This document shows positions 16,932 to 25,223 of a stretch of 64,000 bases of DNA, one piece after another. The DNA is taken from NCBI RefSeq assembly GCF_001889265.1, contig NZ_CP018151.1, positions 3,534,001 through 3,598,000 of the forward strand. The letters are read 5' to 3'. The notes under the pieces are model-generated. The model did no database searches. It was given only the letters and a program-made list of their open reading frames with translations, and had not been told where the DNA came from. Numbering within the stretch: position 1 is the first letter of the stretch; the number at the start of each line of letters is the position of its first letter. The stretch comes from Microbacterium sp. 1.5R (GTDB taxonomy: Bacteria; Actinomycetota; Actinomycetes; Actinomycetales; Microbacteriaceae). A program made the position numbers and the translations under genes.

Positions 16932-18255
16932 GCGCTCATTCCGATCGGTGCGCGCCCGGACGACCCTCGGCGCGACGCTCGTCGTGGCCGTCGCCCTGCT
17001 CATCGGGGCGTTCTCGTTCTACGGCATCCTGAGCTCCAGCATCCACGCGAGCGCGGAGCGTGCCGCCGAGCAGCGCCTCGACGAACTCGCCGATCGCTTC
17101 GACGGCCCCGGCGGCGGACCGGGCGGCGAACGCGGCATCGACACCCTCGACGACGAGATCGTGCAGATCATCGGCGGCGACGGATCGGTGCGCGCCGCCA
17201 GTGAGGATGCGCGCGACGAACTGGGGTCGACCGCTCTGCCGATCTCCGACGGCGCGCAGACCCTGACGATCGCCGGCGAGCCCATGCTCGTGGTCTCCGA
17301 CGGCATCGAGGACGACGACACCCTCGTGCTGGCGGTGTCGATCGAAGACGGGGTCGAGACGCTGTCGACGGTCGCGCTGCTGCTCGCGGTGGCCGTGCCG
17401 CTGCTGCTGCTGCTCGTCGCCGTGACCACGTGGCTGGTCGTCGGACGGGCCCTCCGACCGGTCACGCGCATCCGCGAAGAGGTCGACGGGATCACCGCCG
17501 AGCACCTGCATCGGCGCGTCGAGGTGCCGCCGTCATCGGACGAGATCGCGGCGCTCGCGACCACCATGAACCGGATGCTGGATCGCCTCGACGCCTCGGC
17601 GACGGCGCAGCGCCGTTTCGTCTCCGATGCGTCGCACGAGCTGCGCTCCCCGCTCGCGACGATCCGACAGCACGCCGAGCTCGCGCAGGCCCACCCGGCC
17701 ACCACGAGCATCGGCGAGCTCGCGGAGGTCGTGTCCGATGAAGGACTCCGGCTCCAGGGCATCGTCGAATCGCTGCTGCTGCTCGCCCGGCTCGACGAGG
17801 GCGGCGGCACGCACGACGAGGCGATCGATCTCGACGACCTCGCGCTCGCTGAGGTGAGGCGGCTGAGGTCTCGCGGCGTCGAGGTCGACGGCTCCGGCAT
17901 CCGTGCGGCCCGTGTCACCGGAGACCCCCGCCTGCTCGGTCAGCTGCTGCGCAACCTCGCCGACAACGCCGTCCGGCACAGCGCGGCTCGCGTGGCCATC
18001 AGCGTGATCCCGCAGGATTCGTGGGTGTTCGTGACCGTCGAGGACGACGGCTCCGGCGTGCCGCCCGACGAGCGCGAGCGCATCTTCGAACGGTTCGTGC
18101 GGCTCGACGAGGCGCGCAGCCGGGATGCCGGAGGCAGCGGTCTCGGCCTCGCGATCGTGCAGGGCATCGCCGTGGCCGGCGGCGGCACCGTCTCGGTCGA
18201 CGCCTCCCGTTGGGGCGGCGCGCGCTTCGTCGTGGCCCTGCCCCTCTCGGACTGA
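16924..18255 (+). CDS. Two-component sensor histidine kinase
   Basis: A 443-residue membrane kinase with two transmembrane helices (about residues 15-37 and 140-165) flanking an extracytoplasmic, acidic, Gly-rich sensor segment. HAMP (VGRALRPVTRIREEV) is followed by the HisKA box SDASHELRSPL (His near 237) and a complete ATPase domain: N box NLADNAVRHS, DDGSGVP and GGSGLGLAIV. It phosphorylates the regulator encoded just upstream. I chose GTG at 16924, overlapping the regulator's stop. The acidic sensor region and the PepSY-like neighbour hint at cation or peptide sensing (inference). Confidence 0.92.
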   Translation: MARRSFRSVRARTTLGATLVVAVALLIGAFSFYGILSSSIHASAERAAEQRLDELADRFDGPGGGPGGERGIDTLDDEIVQIIGGDGSVRAASEDARDELGSTALPISDGAQTLTIAGEPMLVVSDGIEDDDTLVLAVSIEDGVETLSTVALLLAVAVPLLLLLVAVTTWLVVGRALRPVTRIREEVDGITAEHLHRRVEVPPSSDEIAALATTMNRMLDRLDASATAQRRFVSDASHELRSPLATIRQHAELAQAHPATTSIGELAEVVSDEGLRLQGIVESLLLLARLDEGGGTHDEAIDLDDLALAEVRRLRSRGVEVDGSGIRAARVTGDPRLLGQLLRNLADNAVRHSAARVAISVIPQDSWVFVTVEDDGSGVPPDERERIFERFVRLDEARSRDAGGSGLGLAIVQGIAVAGGGTVSVDASRWGGARFVVALPLSD

Positions 18256-18267
18256 CACTCTCTCGGC

Positions 18268-18552
18268 GTCCGGGCCGTCCGCAGGACCTGACGCCTCAGT
18301 ATCCGGGCCGTCTGCAGGACCTGGCACCTCAGTATCCGGGCCGTCTGCAGCACCTGGCACCTCAGTATCCGGGCCGTCTGCAGGACCCGCCACCTCAGCA
18401 TCCGGGCCGTCTGCAGGACCTGCCACCTCAGCATCCGGGCCGTCTGCAGGACCCGCCACCTCAGCATCCGGGCCGTCTGCAGGACCTGCCACCTCAGCAT
18501 CCGGGCCGTCTGCAGGACCTGGCACCTCAGTATCCGGGCCGTCTGCAGGACC
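18268..18552. repeat. 33-bp tandem repeat array (8 full units plus a partial)
   Basis: Starting 13 bp after the kinase stop, a 33-bp unit repeats head to tail: 18268-18300 (diverged), then units beginning at 18301, 18334, 18367, 18400, 18433, 18466 and 18499, and a partial one from 18532. Each unit holds CCGGGCCGTCTGCAGGACC with an internal CTGCAG palindrome, followed by CACCTCAG. Variation is confined mainly to two doublets. Because 33 is a multiple of 3, several frames stay open through it, but the kinase ORF has already ended normally. The array fills most of the gap before the PepSY gene. Confidence 0.9.
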
Positions 18553-18613
18553 CGAGCACGGATGCGGGAACAGGATCCATGTCTCGTCCTGCATCCGTGC
18601 CCTGATCCTGCAG
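18543..18613. terminator. Large compound hairpin after the repeat array
   Basis: Outer arms CTGCAGGA (18543-18550) and TCCTGCAG (18606-18613) are perfect. Inner arms 18556-18569 and 18587-18600 pair over 14 positions with one G-T. The left outer arm is formed by the last, partial 33-bp unit. It could terminate the two-component operon transcript before the PepSY promoter. Confidence 0.55.
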
Positions 18614-18661
18614 GTGGTGCGTGTCACTGCGGCCGAGACGCCCCTGCTTCCTGAAGACGCC

Positions 18662-18687
18662 TTCAGGACGCTTCAGGGTGGCTTCAG
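18662..18687 (+). promoter_or_regulatory. Direct-repeat operator (TTCAG x3) upstream of the PepSY gene
   Basis: TTCAG occurs at 18662, 18672 and 18683, spaced 10 and 11 bp. The last two lie 39 and 28 nt before the ATG at 18711, exactly as in the response regulator promoter. GAGCAT (18699-18704), 6 nt before the ATG, is a plausible -10 of a leaderless transcript. Confidence 0.65.
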
Positions 18688-18710
18688 CACTGCCGCGAGA
18701 GCATCGAGAC

Positions 18711-19553
18711 ATGAACGACAAGAACCCGACCCCCGACCAGACGCCCGAGAACCTCCCGACGAACGCGACTCCCCCAGCACCGCCCGCACCCCCCGCGCCC
18801 ACCGCGACGCCGTCCCACGATGGTGAGACCGTTCCCGTCGCGCCGCTCGCGGCTGATAACGCCGCCCCGGCATCCGCGTCCGCAGCTCCCGCGAAGCGCG
18901 GTCGCAAGCGCGCTCTGCTGATCGGCGGCGGAGTCGCCGCTGCCCTGATCCTCGCCGGTGGAGGCGTGGCCGTCGGAGCAGCCATCGGGGACGACATCGG
19001 CGACGACGATGACCGCCCCTCGGTCTCGGACGGACCCCACGACGACGACGGAGACCGCGGTGGACAGCCCGGCGACGACCGTGACGACAGCGACAGCGAC
19101 GATCAGGGCGCTCCGCAGGGCGGCGGCCCCGTGACCGGGATCGGCACGGACTCGGCCGACGAGCTCGTGGACATCGCGGATGCCGCCCGCGGAGCCGCCG
19201 AGGGCGACGTCACCTCGATCGACGCGAAGCGCGACGGCACCTGGGAGGTCCAGCTGACCGCCGCGAACGGCAGCGAGACCGAGGTGCGAGTGGATGCCGA
19301 CCGCGCCGCCACCGTGATCTCGACCGAGCAGGAGGACGACGACACGGCTCCCACCCACACCCTCGACGAGGCCGCGATCCGTGCCCTCGTGGATGCCGCA
19401 TTGGCCGAGGCCGACGGGATGATCACCGACCTCGACGCCGACAACGACGAGGTCAGCCCCTACGACGCGTCGGTGCTCACCAGCGACCGCCGCTCGATCG
19501 ACATCGACTTCAGCGCCGACTACGCGGTCGTCGGCACCGACATCGACGACTGA
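18711..19553 (+). CDS. Membrane-anchored PepSY-like protein, likely target of the adjacent two-component system
   Basis: A 280-residue protein: a cytosolic Pro-rich N-terminus (about 1-60), a single transmembrane helix (about 65-90, ALLIGGGVAAALILAGGG), a highly acidic Asp-rich linker (about 93-135), and an outer domain with two PepSY-like units, the first containing WEVQLTAANGSETEVRVDAD and the second similar near its end. PepSY domains are thought to bind or inhibit peptidases or to sense ions. I chose ATG 18711 by its promoter spacing. The shared TTCAG operator suggests control by the upstream regulator; the protein may feed back on the kinase (inference). Confidence 0.8.
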   Translation: MNDKNPTPDQTPENLPTNATPPAPPAPPAPTATPSHDGETVPVAPLAADNAAPASASAAPAKRGRKRALLIGGGVAAALILAGGGVAVGAAIGDDIGDDDDRPSVSDGPHDDDGDRGGQPGDDRDDSDSDDQGAPQGGGPVTGIGTDSADELVDIADAARGAAEGDVTSIDAKRDGTWEVQLTAANGSETEVRVDADRAATVISTEQEDDDTAPTHTLDEAAIRALVDAALAEADGMITDLDADNDEVSPYDASVLTSDRRSIDIDFSADYAVVGTDIDD

Positions 19554-19570
19554 TCACCCTCGTCGTTCTT

Positions 19571-19602
19571 CGAGCCGCCGGCCCCATGGGGTCGGCGGCT
19601 CG
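19571..19602 (+). terminator. Terminator hairpin after the PepSY gene
   Basis: Arms CGAGCCGCCGGCC and GGTCGGCGGCTCG (with flanking C/G pairs) lie in 19571-19602, pairing with one G-T, 17 bp after the stop. Confidence 0.65.
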
Positions 19603-19749
19603 ACGCGGTTTCGGCCAGACGTGCCGGCAGCGGAACCCGGTTCCCGCAGGCGATTCCCGCGCGTAGCGTCATGATCCGTCGCTCGTCGGGTCTCTCTCAG
19701 TGAGTTCGGTCGCCGTCGCGCGCCGACGATGCGGACACCGGGGGGATCC

Positions 19750-20067
19750 ATGCCAGTCACGGCGCACACCTACTTCTACACACCCGCTCGAGCGGACTCC
19801 GTCGTGCAGGCACTGCAGCACCTCGTGACCGACCTGAAGCACGTCGAGCGGCGATACTTCGACAGCCGTTCGGTCGCGTTCAGCACCCGCGGGTCGCTGT
19901 TCGAGGCACCGGCCGACGTGACGATCGTGACGACTCCCCTTACGACCGGCGGATCGGATGTGAGGATCGCGCTGCAGACGACGGCCCGGCGGACGGCGAG
20001 CCGCCGGTCGCTGACCACCAGGGCCGCCGACCGCCTCAGCGTGCGGATTCAGAAGGCGCTGGGCTGA
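19750..20067 (+). CDS. Hypothetical protein (105 residues)
   Basis: A small soluble protein with no signal peptide or membrane segment. The N-terminal half is mixed (TYFYTPARADSVVQALQHL), the middle is beta-rich (ADVTIVTTPLTTGGSDVRIAL) and the C-terminus is strongly basic (TTARRTASRRSLTTRAADRL). I do not recognise a family. A GGGGGGAT ribosome-binding site precedes the ATG at 19750. Its last 32 bp overlap, tail to tail, the end of the convergent sugar phosphorylase gene, so the two transcripts must run into each other. Confidence 0.6.
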   Translation: MPVTAHTYFYTPARADSVVQALQHLVTDLKHVERRYFDSRSVAFSTRGSLFEAPADVTIVTTPLTTGGSDVRIALQTTARRTASRRSLTTRAADRLSVRIQKALG

Positions 20068-21751
20068 CCGCGAGCCAGACGTATCCGAAGGGTGGGATGC
20101 GAAGCCCCTCGTGACGCGTGCCGGTGAGCAGATCCGTGCCGCTCACCGACGGCAGATCGACCATCGCGTCGCTGACGTTCACGACCGCCGTCACCTCATC
20201 CGGGGTGCCGGCCGCCCGACGGATCACGAGCACGCGGTCGTCGAGCGACTCGATGTGCTGCGACGCGAACGGAGAGAACGCGGCGATCTCGCGTCGTACC
20301 GCCAGCATCGCCCGCACGCCGTCGAGCATGCCCGCTCGACGGTCCGAGACCTGCAGCTCCTCGCGCAGACGGTCGGCGTCGAGCACCTCGCGGTTGATGC
20401 GACGCGCGATGTCGCTCTCCTGCACTCCCGCGTGGTCCTGCTCGGACCCGAAGAGCGAGTGATGGTAGATCGCGGGCACTCCGACCAGCGACAGCAGGAT
20501 CGCGTGCGCCGCGAGGCCGCGGGTCACAGCCGATGCGTCGGGGTCGGGGTCCTGCGGATCGACGAGTGCCTCGAGGTAGTTCGTGTTCAGCTCGTAGACC
20601 CCCTCGCTCCCGTCGGGGCGACGTGCCATCGAGACCCGGCCACCGCGGGCCAGGGTGCGCTCCACGAGCAGGGCGCGATCGTCGTCGGTCAGCAGTCCTT
20701 CTGTGGGGCGCAGCCCGATGCCGTCGTGACTGGCCAGGAAGTTGAACCAGGTCGCGGTGTCGCTCACCGGTCCCACCCTGCTCGCCCAGGCGGCGAGCGC
20801 CGTCGCCCGTCCGGTCACGAACGCGTGCAGCACCAGAGGCGGCAGAGCGAACTGGTAGACCATGTTCGCCTCGTCACCACCGTCGCCGAAGTAGGTGATG
20901 TTGTCGGCGTGGGGGACGTTGGTCTCGGTGAGCAGCATCGTGCCCGGTGCGAGCTCGTCGACCAGTGCGCGCCAGATGCGGATGATCGCGTGAGTCTGCG
21001 GCAGGTGGATGCAGGTGGTGCCCGACTCCTTCCAGAGGTAGCCGATCGCGTCGAGGCGCACGGTCGTCGCCCCATGAGCGAGGTAGCCGAGCAGGATGTC
21101 GGTGAGGTCGAGCAGCACCGCGGGCGTGCTCGGGTCGACGTCGATCTGGTCGTCCCCGAAGGTCGTCCAGGCACGGGCCGTCGAGCCGTCGGGCCGCGTG
21201 TACTCGTGGACGAGCGGGGTGGTGCGCGGACGCACGACGTGCGAGACGTCGAAGTCGGGAGAGGGATCGAGGAAGTACCCGGCGAACCGCTCGTCCCGCT
21301 CGAGCCAGCGGCGGAACCAGTGCGACGAGCTCGAGATGTGGTTGGCGACGAAGTCGAGGGCGAGGGCGTACTCCTCACGCAGGTCGGCGACGTCATCCCA
21401 CGTGCCCAGCGCCGGGTTCACCTCACGGTGATCCAGCACGCCGAAGCCGTCGTCCGAGGTCCAGGGGTAGATGGGCAGCAGGTGGACATCGCTGATGACG
21501 TCGCCGATGTGCTCCCGCAGCACTCCCGCGAGGGTGTGCAGCGGCGCCTCGCCGGCCCGCCGGAACGAGTCGCCGTAGGTGATCAGGTAGGCGGTGCTCT
21601 GATCCGGACGCGCCTTCGCGGCCGGCGACAGGCGGTCACGCCAGGTCTCAGCGAGCTCGAGCAGCGCCGCGAGCACCTCGGGCGCGGCATCCGGATAGAG
21701 CTGCGCGATCAGGGGGGCCAGGCGCTGCTCGAGCTGGATCTTGGTCTTCAT
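20036..21751 (-). CDS. GH13_18 sugar phosphorylase (glucosylglycerate/sucrose phosphorylase type)
   Basis: A 571-residue alpha-amylase-fold enzyme. Catalytic residues are visible: the Asp nucleophile in VRLDAIGYLWK, the acid/base Glu in LLTETNVPHADN, and the transition-state Asp in SHDGIGLRP. The last motif marks subfamily GH13_18, which phosphorolyses alpha-glucosides to glucose 1-phosphate. The length fits glucosylglycerate phosphorylase (YcjM, about 560) better than classical sucrose phosphorylase (about 490-500). It is the last gene of a seven-gene sugar operon and overlaps the GH36 gene by 4 bp. Sucrose phosphorylase acting after the galactosidase on raffinose is the main alternative. 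Confidence 0.85.
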   Translation of the reverse strand: MKTKIQLEQRLAPLIAQLYPDAAPEVLAALLELAETWRDRLSPAAKARPDQSTAYLITYGDSFRRAGEAPLHTLAGVLREHIGDVISDVHLLPIYPWTSDDGFGVLDHREVNPALGTWDDVADLREEYALALDFVANHISSSSHWFRRWLERDERFAGYFLDPSPDFDVSHVVRPRTTPLVHEYTRPDGSTARAWTTFGDDQIDVDPSTPAVLLDLTDILLGYLAHGATTVRLDAIGYLWKESGTTCIHLPQTHAIIRIWRALVDELAPGTMLLTETNVPHADNITYFGDGGDEANMVYQFALPPLVLHAFVTGRATALAAWASRVGPVSDTATWFNFLASHDGIGLRPTEGLLTDDDRALLVERTLARGGRVSMARRPDGSEGVYELNTNYLEALVDPQDPDPDASAVTRGLAAHAILLSLVGVPAIYHHSLFGSEQDHAGVQESDIARRINREVLDADRLREELQVSDRRAGMLDGVRAMLAVRREIAAFSPFASQHIESLDDRVLVIRRAAGTPDEVTAVVNVSDAMVDLPSVSGTDLLTGTRHEGLRIPPFGYVWLAVSPAPSESAR

Positions 21752-23049
21752 GCCACCGACTCCTTCAGAAGCTCGCGGACGAGGTGCATGCCGCGTGCAT
21801 CGAGACCGTCGATGCGATCGGAGAACCCTCGGATCCCGGGCGCCGCGAGAACCACCTCAGCCCACTCGTCTCGGAGGGCGAATTCCGGTCGCGCGACGAG
21901 GCAGTCGGGGTCGTTGACCCAGAACCGGCCGTGCTGCCACGACCTGGCCTCGAGCGACATCCGCCCGCGGAGTCCCTGCGAGCCGTCCTCGCCACCCTCG
22001 TGGAAGGTGTCTCCCGAGACCCGCATCGCGTCGACGAGTCCGACGCTCGGGAGGATCGGAGCACCGCACCCGAGCATGAAGGCGTCGTCGCCGAGCACCT
22101 CGCGGATGAGCTCGAGCCCTGAGCGGTAGGCCGAGATCGGCGTGGCGTCGGCATCCCACCGTGCCCCCGGGATCGCCCCGGAGTAGAGGAAGTCGAGCTT
22201 GACGTAGTCGATCCCGAGATCGCGGATGTCGCCGAACACGGTGGCCAGGTATTCGCGCACTCCCGGATGCGTCAGGTCGAGCCCACGGAGGTCGTCGCCC
22301 CAGTTGCGCCCCGCGTCGCCGACGAGCCACTCGGGGTGCTCCCGGGCGACGGTCGAGCCGGCGCCGACCGAGAAAGGCGCGGCCCAGATCCCCGCGCGGC
22401 GCCCGGTCTCGCGGATCGCATCGACCGCGGAGGCGAGTGACCCGAATCGGGGGTGCGGCGCGGTCCACTCGCCGGTGCCGAGGCTCCAGCCGTCATCGAT
22501 CTGCACCACGTCGACGTCGAGCCCTCGATCGTCGATCGCCCGAAGGTTCTCGATCACGTCAGCAGCCCGCACGTCTTCGAAGTACTGGTACCAGGTGCAC
22601 CACACGCGAGGTGACCGAGCGGCGGTCCGGGCACCGGCGGCTGCGCCGAAGCGGTCACCGAACGCGGCGAGCGCAGAGGGGCCCGTGTCGTCGCCACCGG
22701 CATCCGGAGTCCACGACGAGACGTCGGCGACATCGCCGATCGCGTCCACGATCACCCGGTCGCCGTGCCAGCGGGCGCGCAGTGTGGGCACCTCGCGGCG
22801 GGCGTCGAGCGTGCCGAAGACCCGAGCGGGAGCACCGTCGCCCGGATCGACGACGAGCAGCCCTTCGCCCTGAACCGCATCCGTCGCCACCTCGGTTCCC
22901 GGCCGGAAGCGCATGGCGTGCTGCCACGGCTCGGCCGGCCGGAGGATCGGGTCGCCCTGGCCGTGCCACGTGGTCGGGCTCCAGCTCTGCCAGCCCTCCG
23001 CGTACACCCGGGCGTCGGGCCCGACGGGGATCTCATCGAGGACGGTCAC
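21748..23049 (-). CDS. GH36-type alpha-galactosidase-like glycosidase
   Basis: A 433-residue glycosidase. GWQSWSP near residues 19-25 and WCTWYQYF near residue 150 are typical GH36 aromatic motifs. YVKLDFLYSG contains the nucleophile Asp and MRVSGDTF the acid/base region. It is shorter than most GH36 enzymes (550-750), with a reduced N-terminal domain. Expected activity is hydrolysis of alpha-galactosides or a related alpha-glycoside in the cytosol, since there is no signal peptide. It overlaps both neighbours by 4 bp. In this operon it takes the position that a kojibiose phosphorylase holds in E. coli ycj (comparison from knowledge of that locus). Confidence 0.83.
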   Translation of the reverse strand: MTVLDEIPVGPDARVYAEGWQSWSPTTWHGQGDPILRPAEPWQHAMRFRPGTEVATDAVQGEGLLVVDPGDGAPARVFGTLDARREVPTLRARWHGDRVIVDAIGDVADVSSWTPDAGGDDTGPSALAAFGDRFGAAAGARTAARSPRVWCTWYQYFEDVRAADVIENLRAIDDRGLDVDVVQIDDGWSLGTGEWTAPHPRFGSLASAVDAIRETGRRAGIWAAPFSVGAGSTVAREHPEWLVGDAGRNWGDDLRGLDLTHPGVREYLATVFGDIRDLGIDYVKLDFLYSGAIPGARWDADATPISAYRSGLELIREVLGDDAFMLGCGAPILPSVGLVDAMRVSGDTFHEGGEDGSQGLRGRMSLEARSWQHGRFWVNDPDCLVARPEFALRDEWAEVVLAAPGIRGFSDRIDGLDARGMHLVRELLKESVA

Positions 23050-24143
23050 GCTGCTCCACTCCGCCCGGCGAGGGCTGTCGTCAGTTCGAGGTCGTGGGGG
23101 CGCACGGGTGCGCCGTCGAGTTCAGCGGATTCGACGGCGGCGAACGTCGCGCGCACCGTGGCGAGGACGTGCTCGGCCGAGTTCTCGGGTTCGCGCTCCT
23201 CGTCGATCGCGCACTGCAGCTCGCCCATCGCGCCGGCGAATCCGTCGGAGAACCACTGGCCGTCGAGGTCGAACTCGGTGCTCTCTCCGTCGCGCTCGAG
23301 CACCAGCCGGTCGGAGCCGAGCAGGATGCTGCCGCGGAGGGTCCCTTCGGTCCCGTGGATCCAGAACGGGCACCCGCCGGCGTCTGTCCGCGCGTTGCCC
23401 ACGATGCGGATCGATGCGCTCGCCCCCGTCGACGTCTGCATCCGCAGGTCTGCCCCCCACGGGTTCCGGGCGGCGGCGGGCTGGCCGGGAACGCGGTGGT
23501 CGCGGGCCGCGATCTCGACCACCCGGGATCCTTCGAGCCAGCAGCGGGTGATGTCGACCCAGTGCACGAGGTAGTCGTTCAGGAGCATGTGCGGCACGTC
23601 GTCGAACGGCGTGCCCACGAGTGGCGGCAGCGGCTTGTCGTGCAGATGCGTGACCCCCACCACTTCTCCGATCCGGGCGTCACGGATCAGCAGAGACGCG
23701 AGGCGCCAGGCCGGAGCCCACCGCGCATTCTGATTCACCGCCACGCGGATCCCCCGTTCACGCGCATCAGCGAGCACCTCGCGCAGACGCGGCAGATCAG
23801 CGGGGTCGCTGATGAGAGGCTTCTGGGCGAGGACGTGCTTGCCCGCTGCCACTGCCGCGGCGATCAGCTCGACGCGACCGGTCGGCCCGGTCGCCAGATC
23901 GACGATGTCGACACGGGGATCCGCGAGCAGCGCCTCGACGGACTCGTGGACGGTCTCGATGCCGAAGTCCGCGGCGAGCGCTTCGGCGTCACCGCGAGTC
24001 CGCGACGTCACGGCCACGACAGGGAGGCCCCACGCGCCGTATGCCGGAAGGTGGGCGCTGCGGGCGATCGCCCCCGCGCCGACGATGCCGATCGCGCGAC
24101 GCCGGTCCGGGACGAGCGGGCGATGGTCGGGGATGCCGCTCAC
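23046..24143 (-). CDS. Gfo/Idh/MocA-family oxidoreductase (sugar dehydrogenase)
   Basis: A 365-residue NAD(P)-dependent enzyme. The Rossmann loop AIGIVGAGAIARSAHLPAYG is near the N-terminus, and the EKP-like motif appears as LAQKPLI near residue 100, with Gln in place of the usual Glu. Family members oxidise sugars at C1 or C3. I chose the GTG at 24143, which overlaps the preceding stop by 4 bp; the frame upstream of it is Arg/His-rich and antisense-like. By position and type it corresponds to YcjS, a glucoside 3-dehydrogenase, in the ycj locus (inference). Confidence 0.85.
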   Translation of the reverse strand: MSGIPDHRPLVPDRRRAIGIVGAGAIARSAHLPAYGAWGLPVVAVTSRTRGDAEALAADFGIETVHESVEALLADPRVDIVDLATGPTGRVELIAAAVAAGKHVLAQKPLISDPADLPRLREVLADARERGIRVAVNQNARWAPAWRLASLLIRDARIGEVVGVTHLHDKPLPPLVGTPFDDVPHMLLNDYLVHWVDITRCWLEGSRVVEIAARDHRVPGQPAAARNPWGADLRMQTSTGASASIRIVGNARTDAGGCPFWIHGTEGTLRGSILLGSDRLVLERDGESTEFDLDGQWFSDGFAGAMGELQCAIDEEREPENSAEHVLATVRATFAAVESAELDGAPVRPHDLELTTALAGRSGAA

Positions 24144-25198
24144 CGGAGACGCTCGGGGGCGGCGTCGAAGCGGAGCAGGGCTTGCATGATGTCGGGGTCG
24201 CCTGCGTCGAGCCTGTCGAAGACCGCGGCGACATCGGCCGACGGCACGATGTCGGACACGAGCGCCCCGGCATCCACCGATCCGTCGAAGATGAGCGCCA
24301 TGACGGTGCGCACGAGACGAGCCTGGTCCCATCGGCCGCCGAGCGCGACAGGCACTCCAGAGATCTGGCTGGCGACGATCCGCACGCGGTTGTGGTGGAA
24401 CTCCTCCCCCAGGCGCAGGTGGGCAGCTCCACCCTGATAGAAGCCGGAAGCGGCGACGAGCCCCTCGGGCCTCACCGCTCGGATCGCCTCGTGCAGGGCG
24501 CGATCCGTGCCGGACAGCTCGATCGCACTGTCGGCCCCGCCGCCCGTGATCTCGCGGATCGACTCTCCGGCGCCACCCTCCCGCAACGCGTCGACCGTGT
24601 GGCGTGCGCCGAAGACCTCGGCCATCGCCAGCCGGGTCGCGAGGGTGTCGACAGCCGTGACCCGACCGCCGGCGAGGGTGGCGAGGCGAGTCGCGAGCAG
24701 GCCGATCACGCCCTGTCCGAACACCGCGACCTGCTCGCCGAGCCGCACGTCGGCGGCGAGCACGGCATTCAGAGCGATCGCTCCCACCCGCGCGAAAGTC
24801 CCCAGCACGGGATCGGCGCCGTCGGGCACGAGCCGCCCCACGACCGCGGATGCCGGCACGACGGCGTCACTGCGGTGTCCCCAGATGCCGTGCACCACGT
24901 CTCCGACCCGCACTCCGCTCACGTCGTCCGCGACCTCGGTCACCTCGCCGACCTCGGAGTAGCCCCAGCCCGAGACCGGGTAGCCGAAGCTGGGCTCACC
25001 CGGCACGAAGAGCCGTCGGTCGGCGTCCCACGTGGAGGTGAGATACGGGTTGGTGCCGCGGTAGGCGGTGAGCTCGGTGCCGGCTGAGATGCCCGAGTAC
25101 CAGGTGGAGATCCGCACGCTTCCGGATGTCAGCGGCTGCGGCGCGATCTCGACAAGCTCGACCTCTCGGACGGCGGAGAACTGCACGACGTGGGGCAC
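24140..25198 (-). CDS. MDR-family zinc-type dehydrogenase
   Basis: A 352-residue medium-chain dehydrogenase/reductase. The catalytic-domain fragments GISAGTELTAYRG and GYSEVGEVTEVADDV are present, and the nucleotide fold has VAVFGQGVIGLLATRLA near residue 155 with VDTLATRL. The classical catalytic zinc Cys of alcohol dehydrogenases is replaced (GISAGTE), a feature of the bacteriochlorophyllide/YcjQ-like branch. I chose GTG 25198, preceded by AAAGAAGG; the longer frame overlaps the permease gene. YcjQ reduces a 3-keto sugar; the same role here would complement the Gfo/Idh/MocA enzyme (inference). Confidence 0.83.
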   Translation of the reverse strand: MPHVVQFSAVREVELVEIAPQPLTSGSVRISTWYSGISAGTELTAYRGTNPYLTSTWDADRRLFVPGEPSFGYPVSGWGYSEVGEVTEVADDVSGVRVGDVVHGIWGHRSDAVVPASAVVGRLVPDGADPVLGTFARVGAIALNAVLAADVRLGEQVAVFGQGVIGLLATRLATLAGGRVTAVDTLATRLAMAEVFGARHTVDALREGGAGESIREITGGGADSAIELSGTDRALHEAIRAVRPEGLVAASGFYQGGAAHLRLGEEFHHNRVRIVASQISGVPVALGGRWDQARLVRTVMALIFDGSVDAGALVSDIVPSADVAAVFDRLDAGDPDIMQALLRFDAAPERLR

Positions 25199-25223
25199 GG
25201 GGGGCCTTCTTTCCAGCGGGGAC

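Noticed and set aside
18268..18552. CRISPR array
   Set aside because: Units are head to tail with no unique spacers, and no cas genes are present.
18021..18605. Array as a Pro-rich extension of the histidine kinase
   Set aside because: The kinase ends normally after its ATPase domain with a TGA before the array; using the array would need a frameshift with no support.
17533..18627. Minus-strand open frame with GPADGPDAEVA-like repeats across the 33-bp array
   Set aside because: The repeats arise because 33 is divisible by 3; most of the frame is antisense to the kinase gene and no start signal is seen.
23046..24332. Longer N-terminus for the Gfo/Idh/MocA oxidoreductase
   Set aside because: The extra residues are Arg/His/Pro-rich and antisense-like, overlap the preceding gene by about 190 bp, and precede the true Rossmann motif start.
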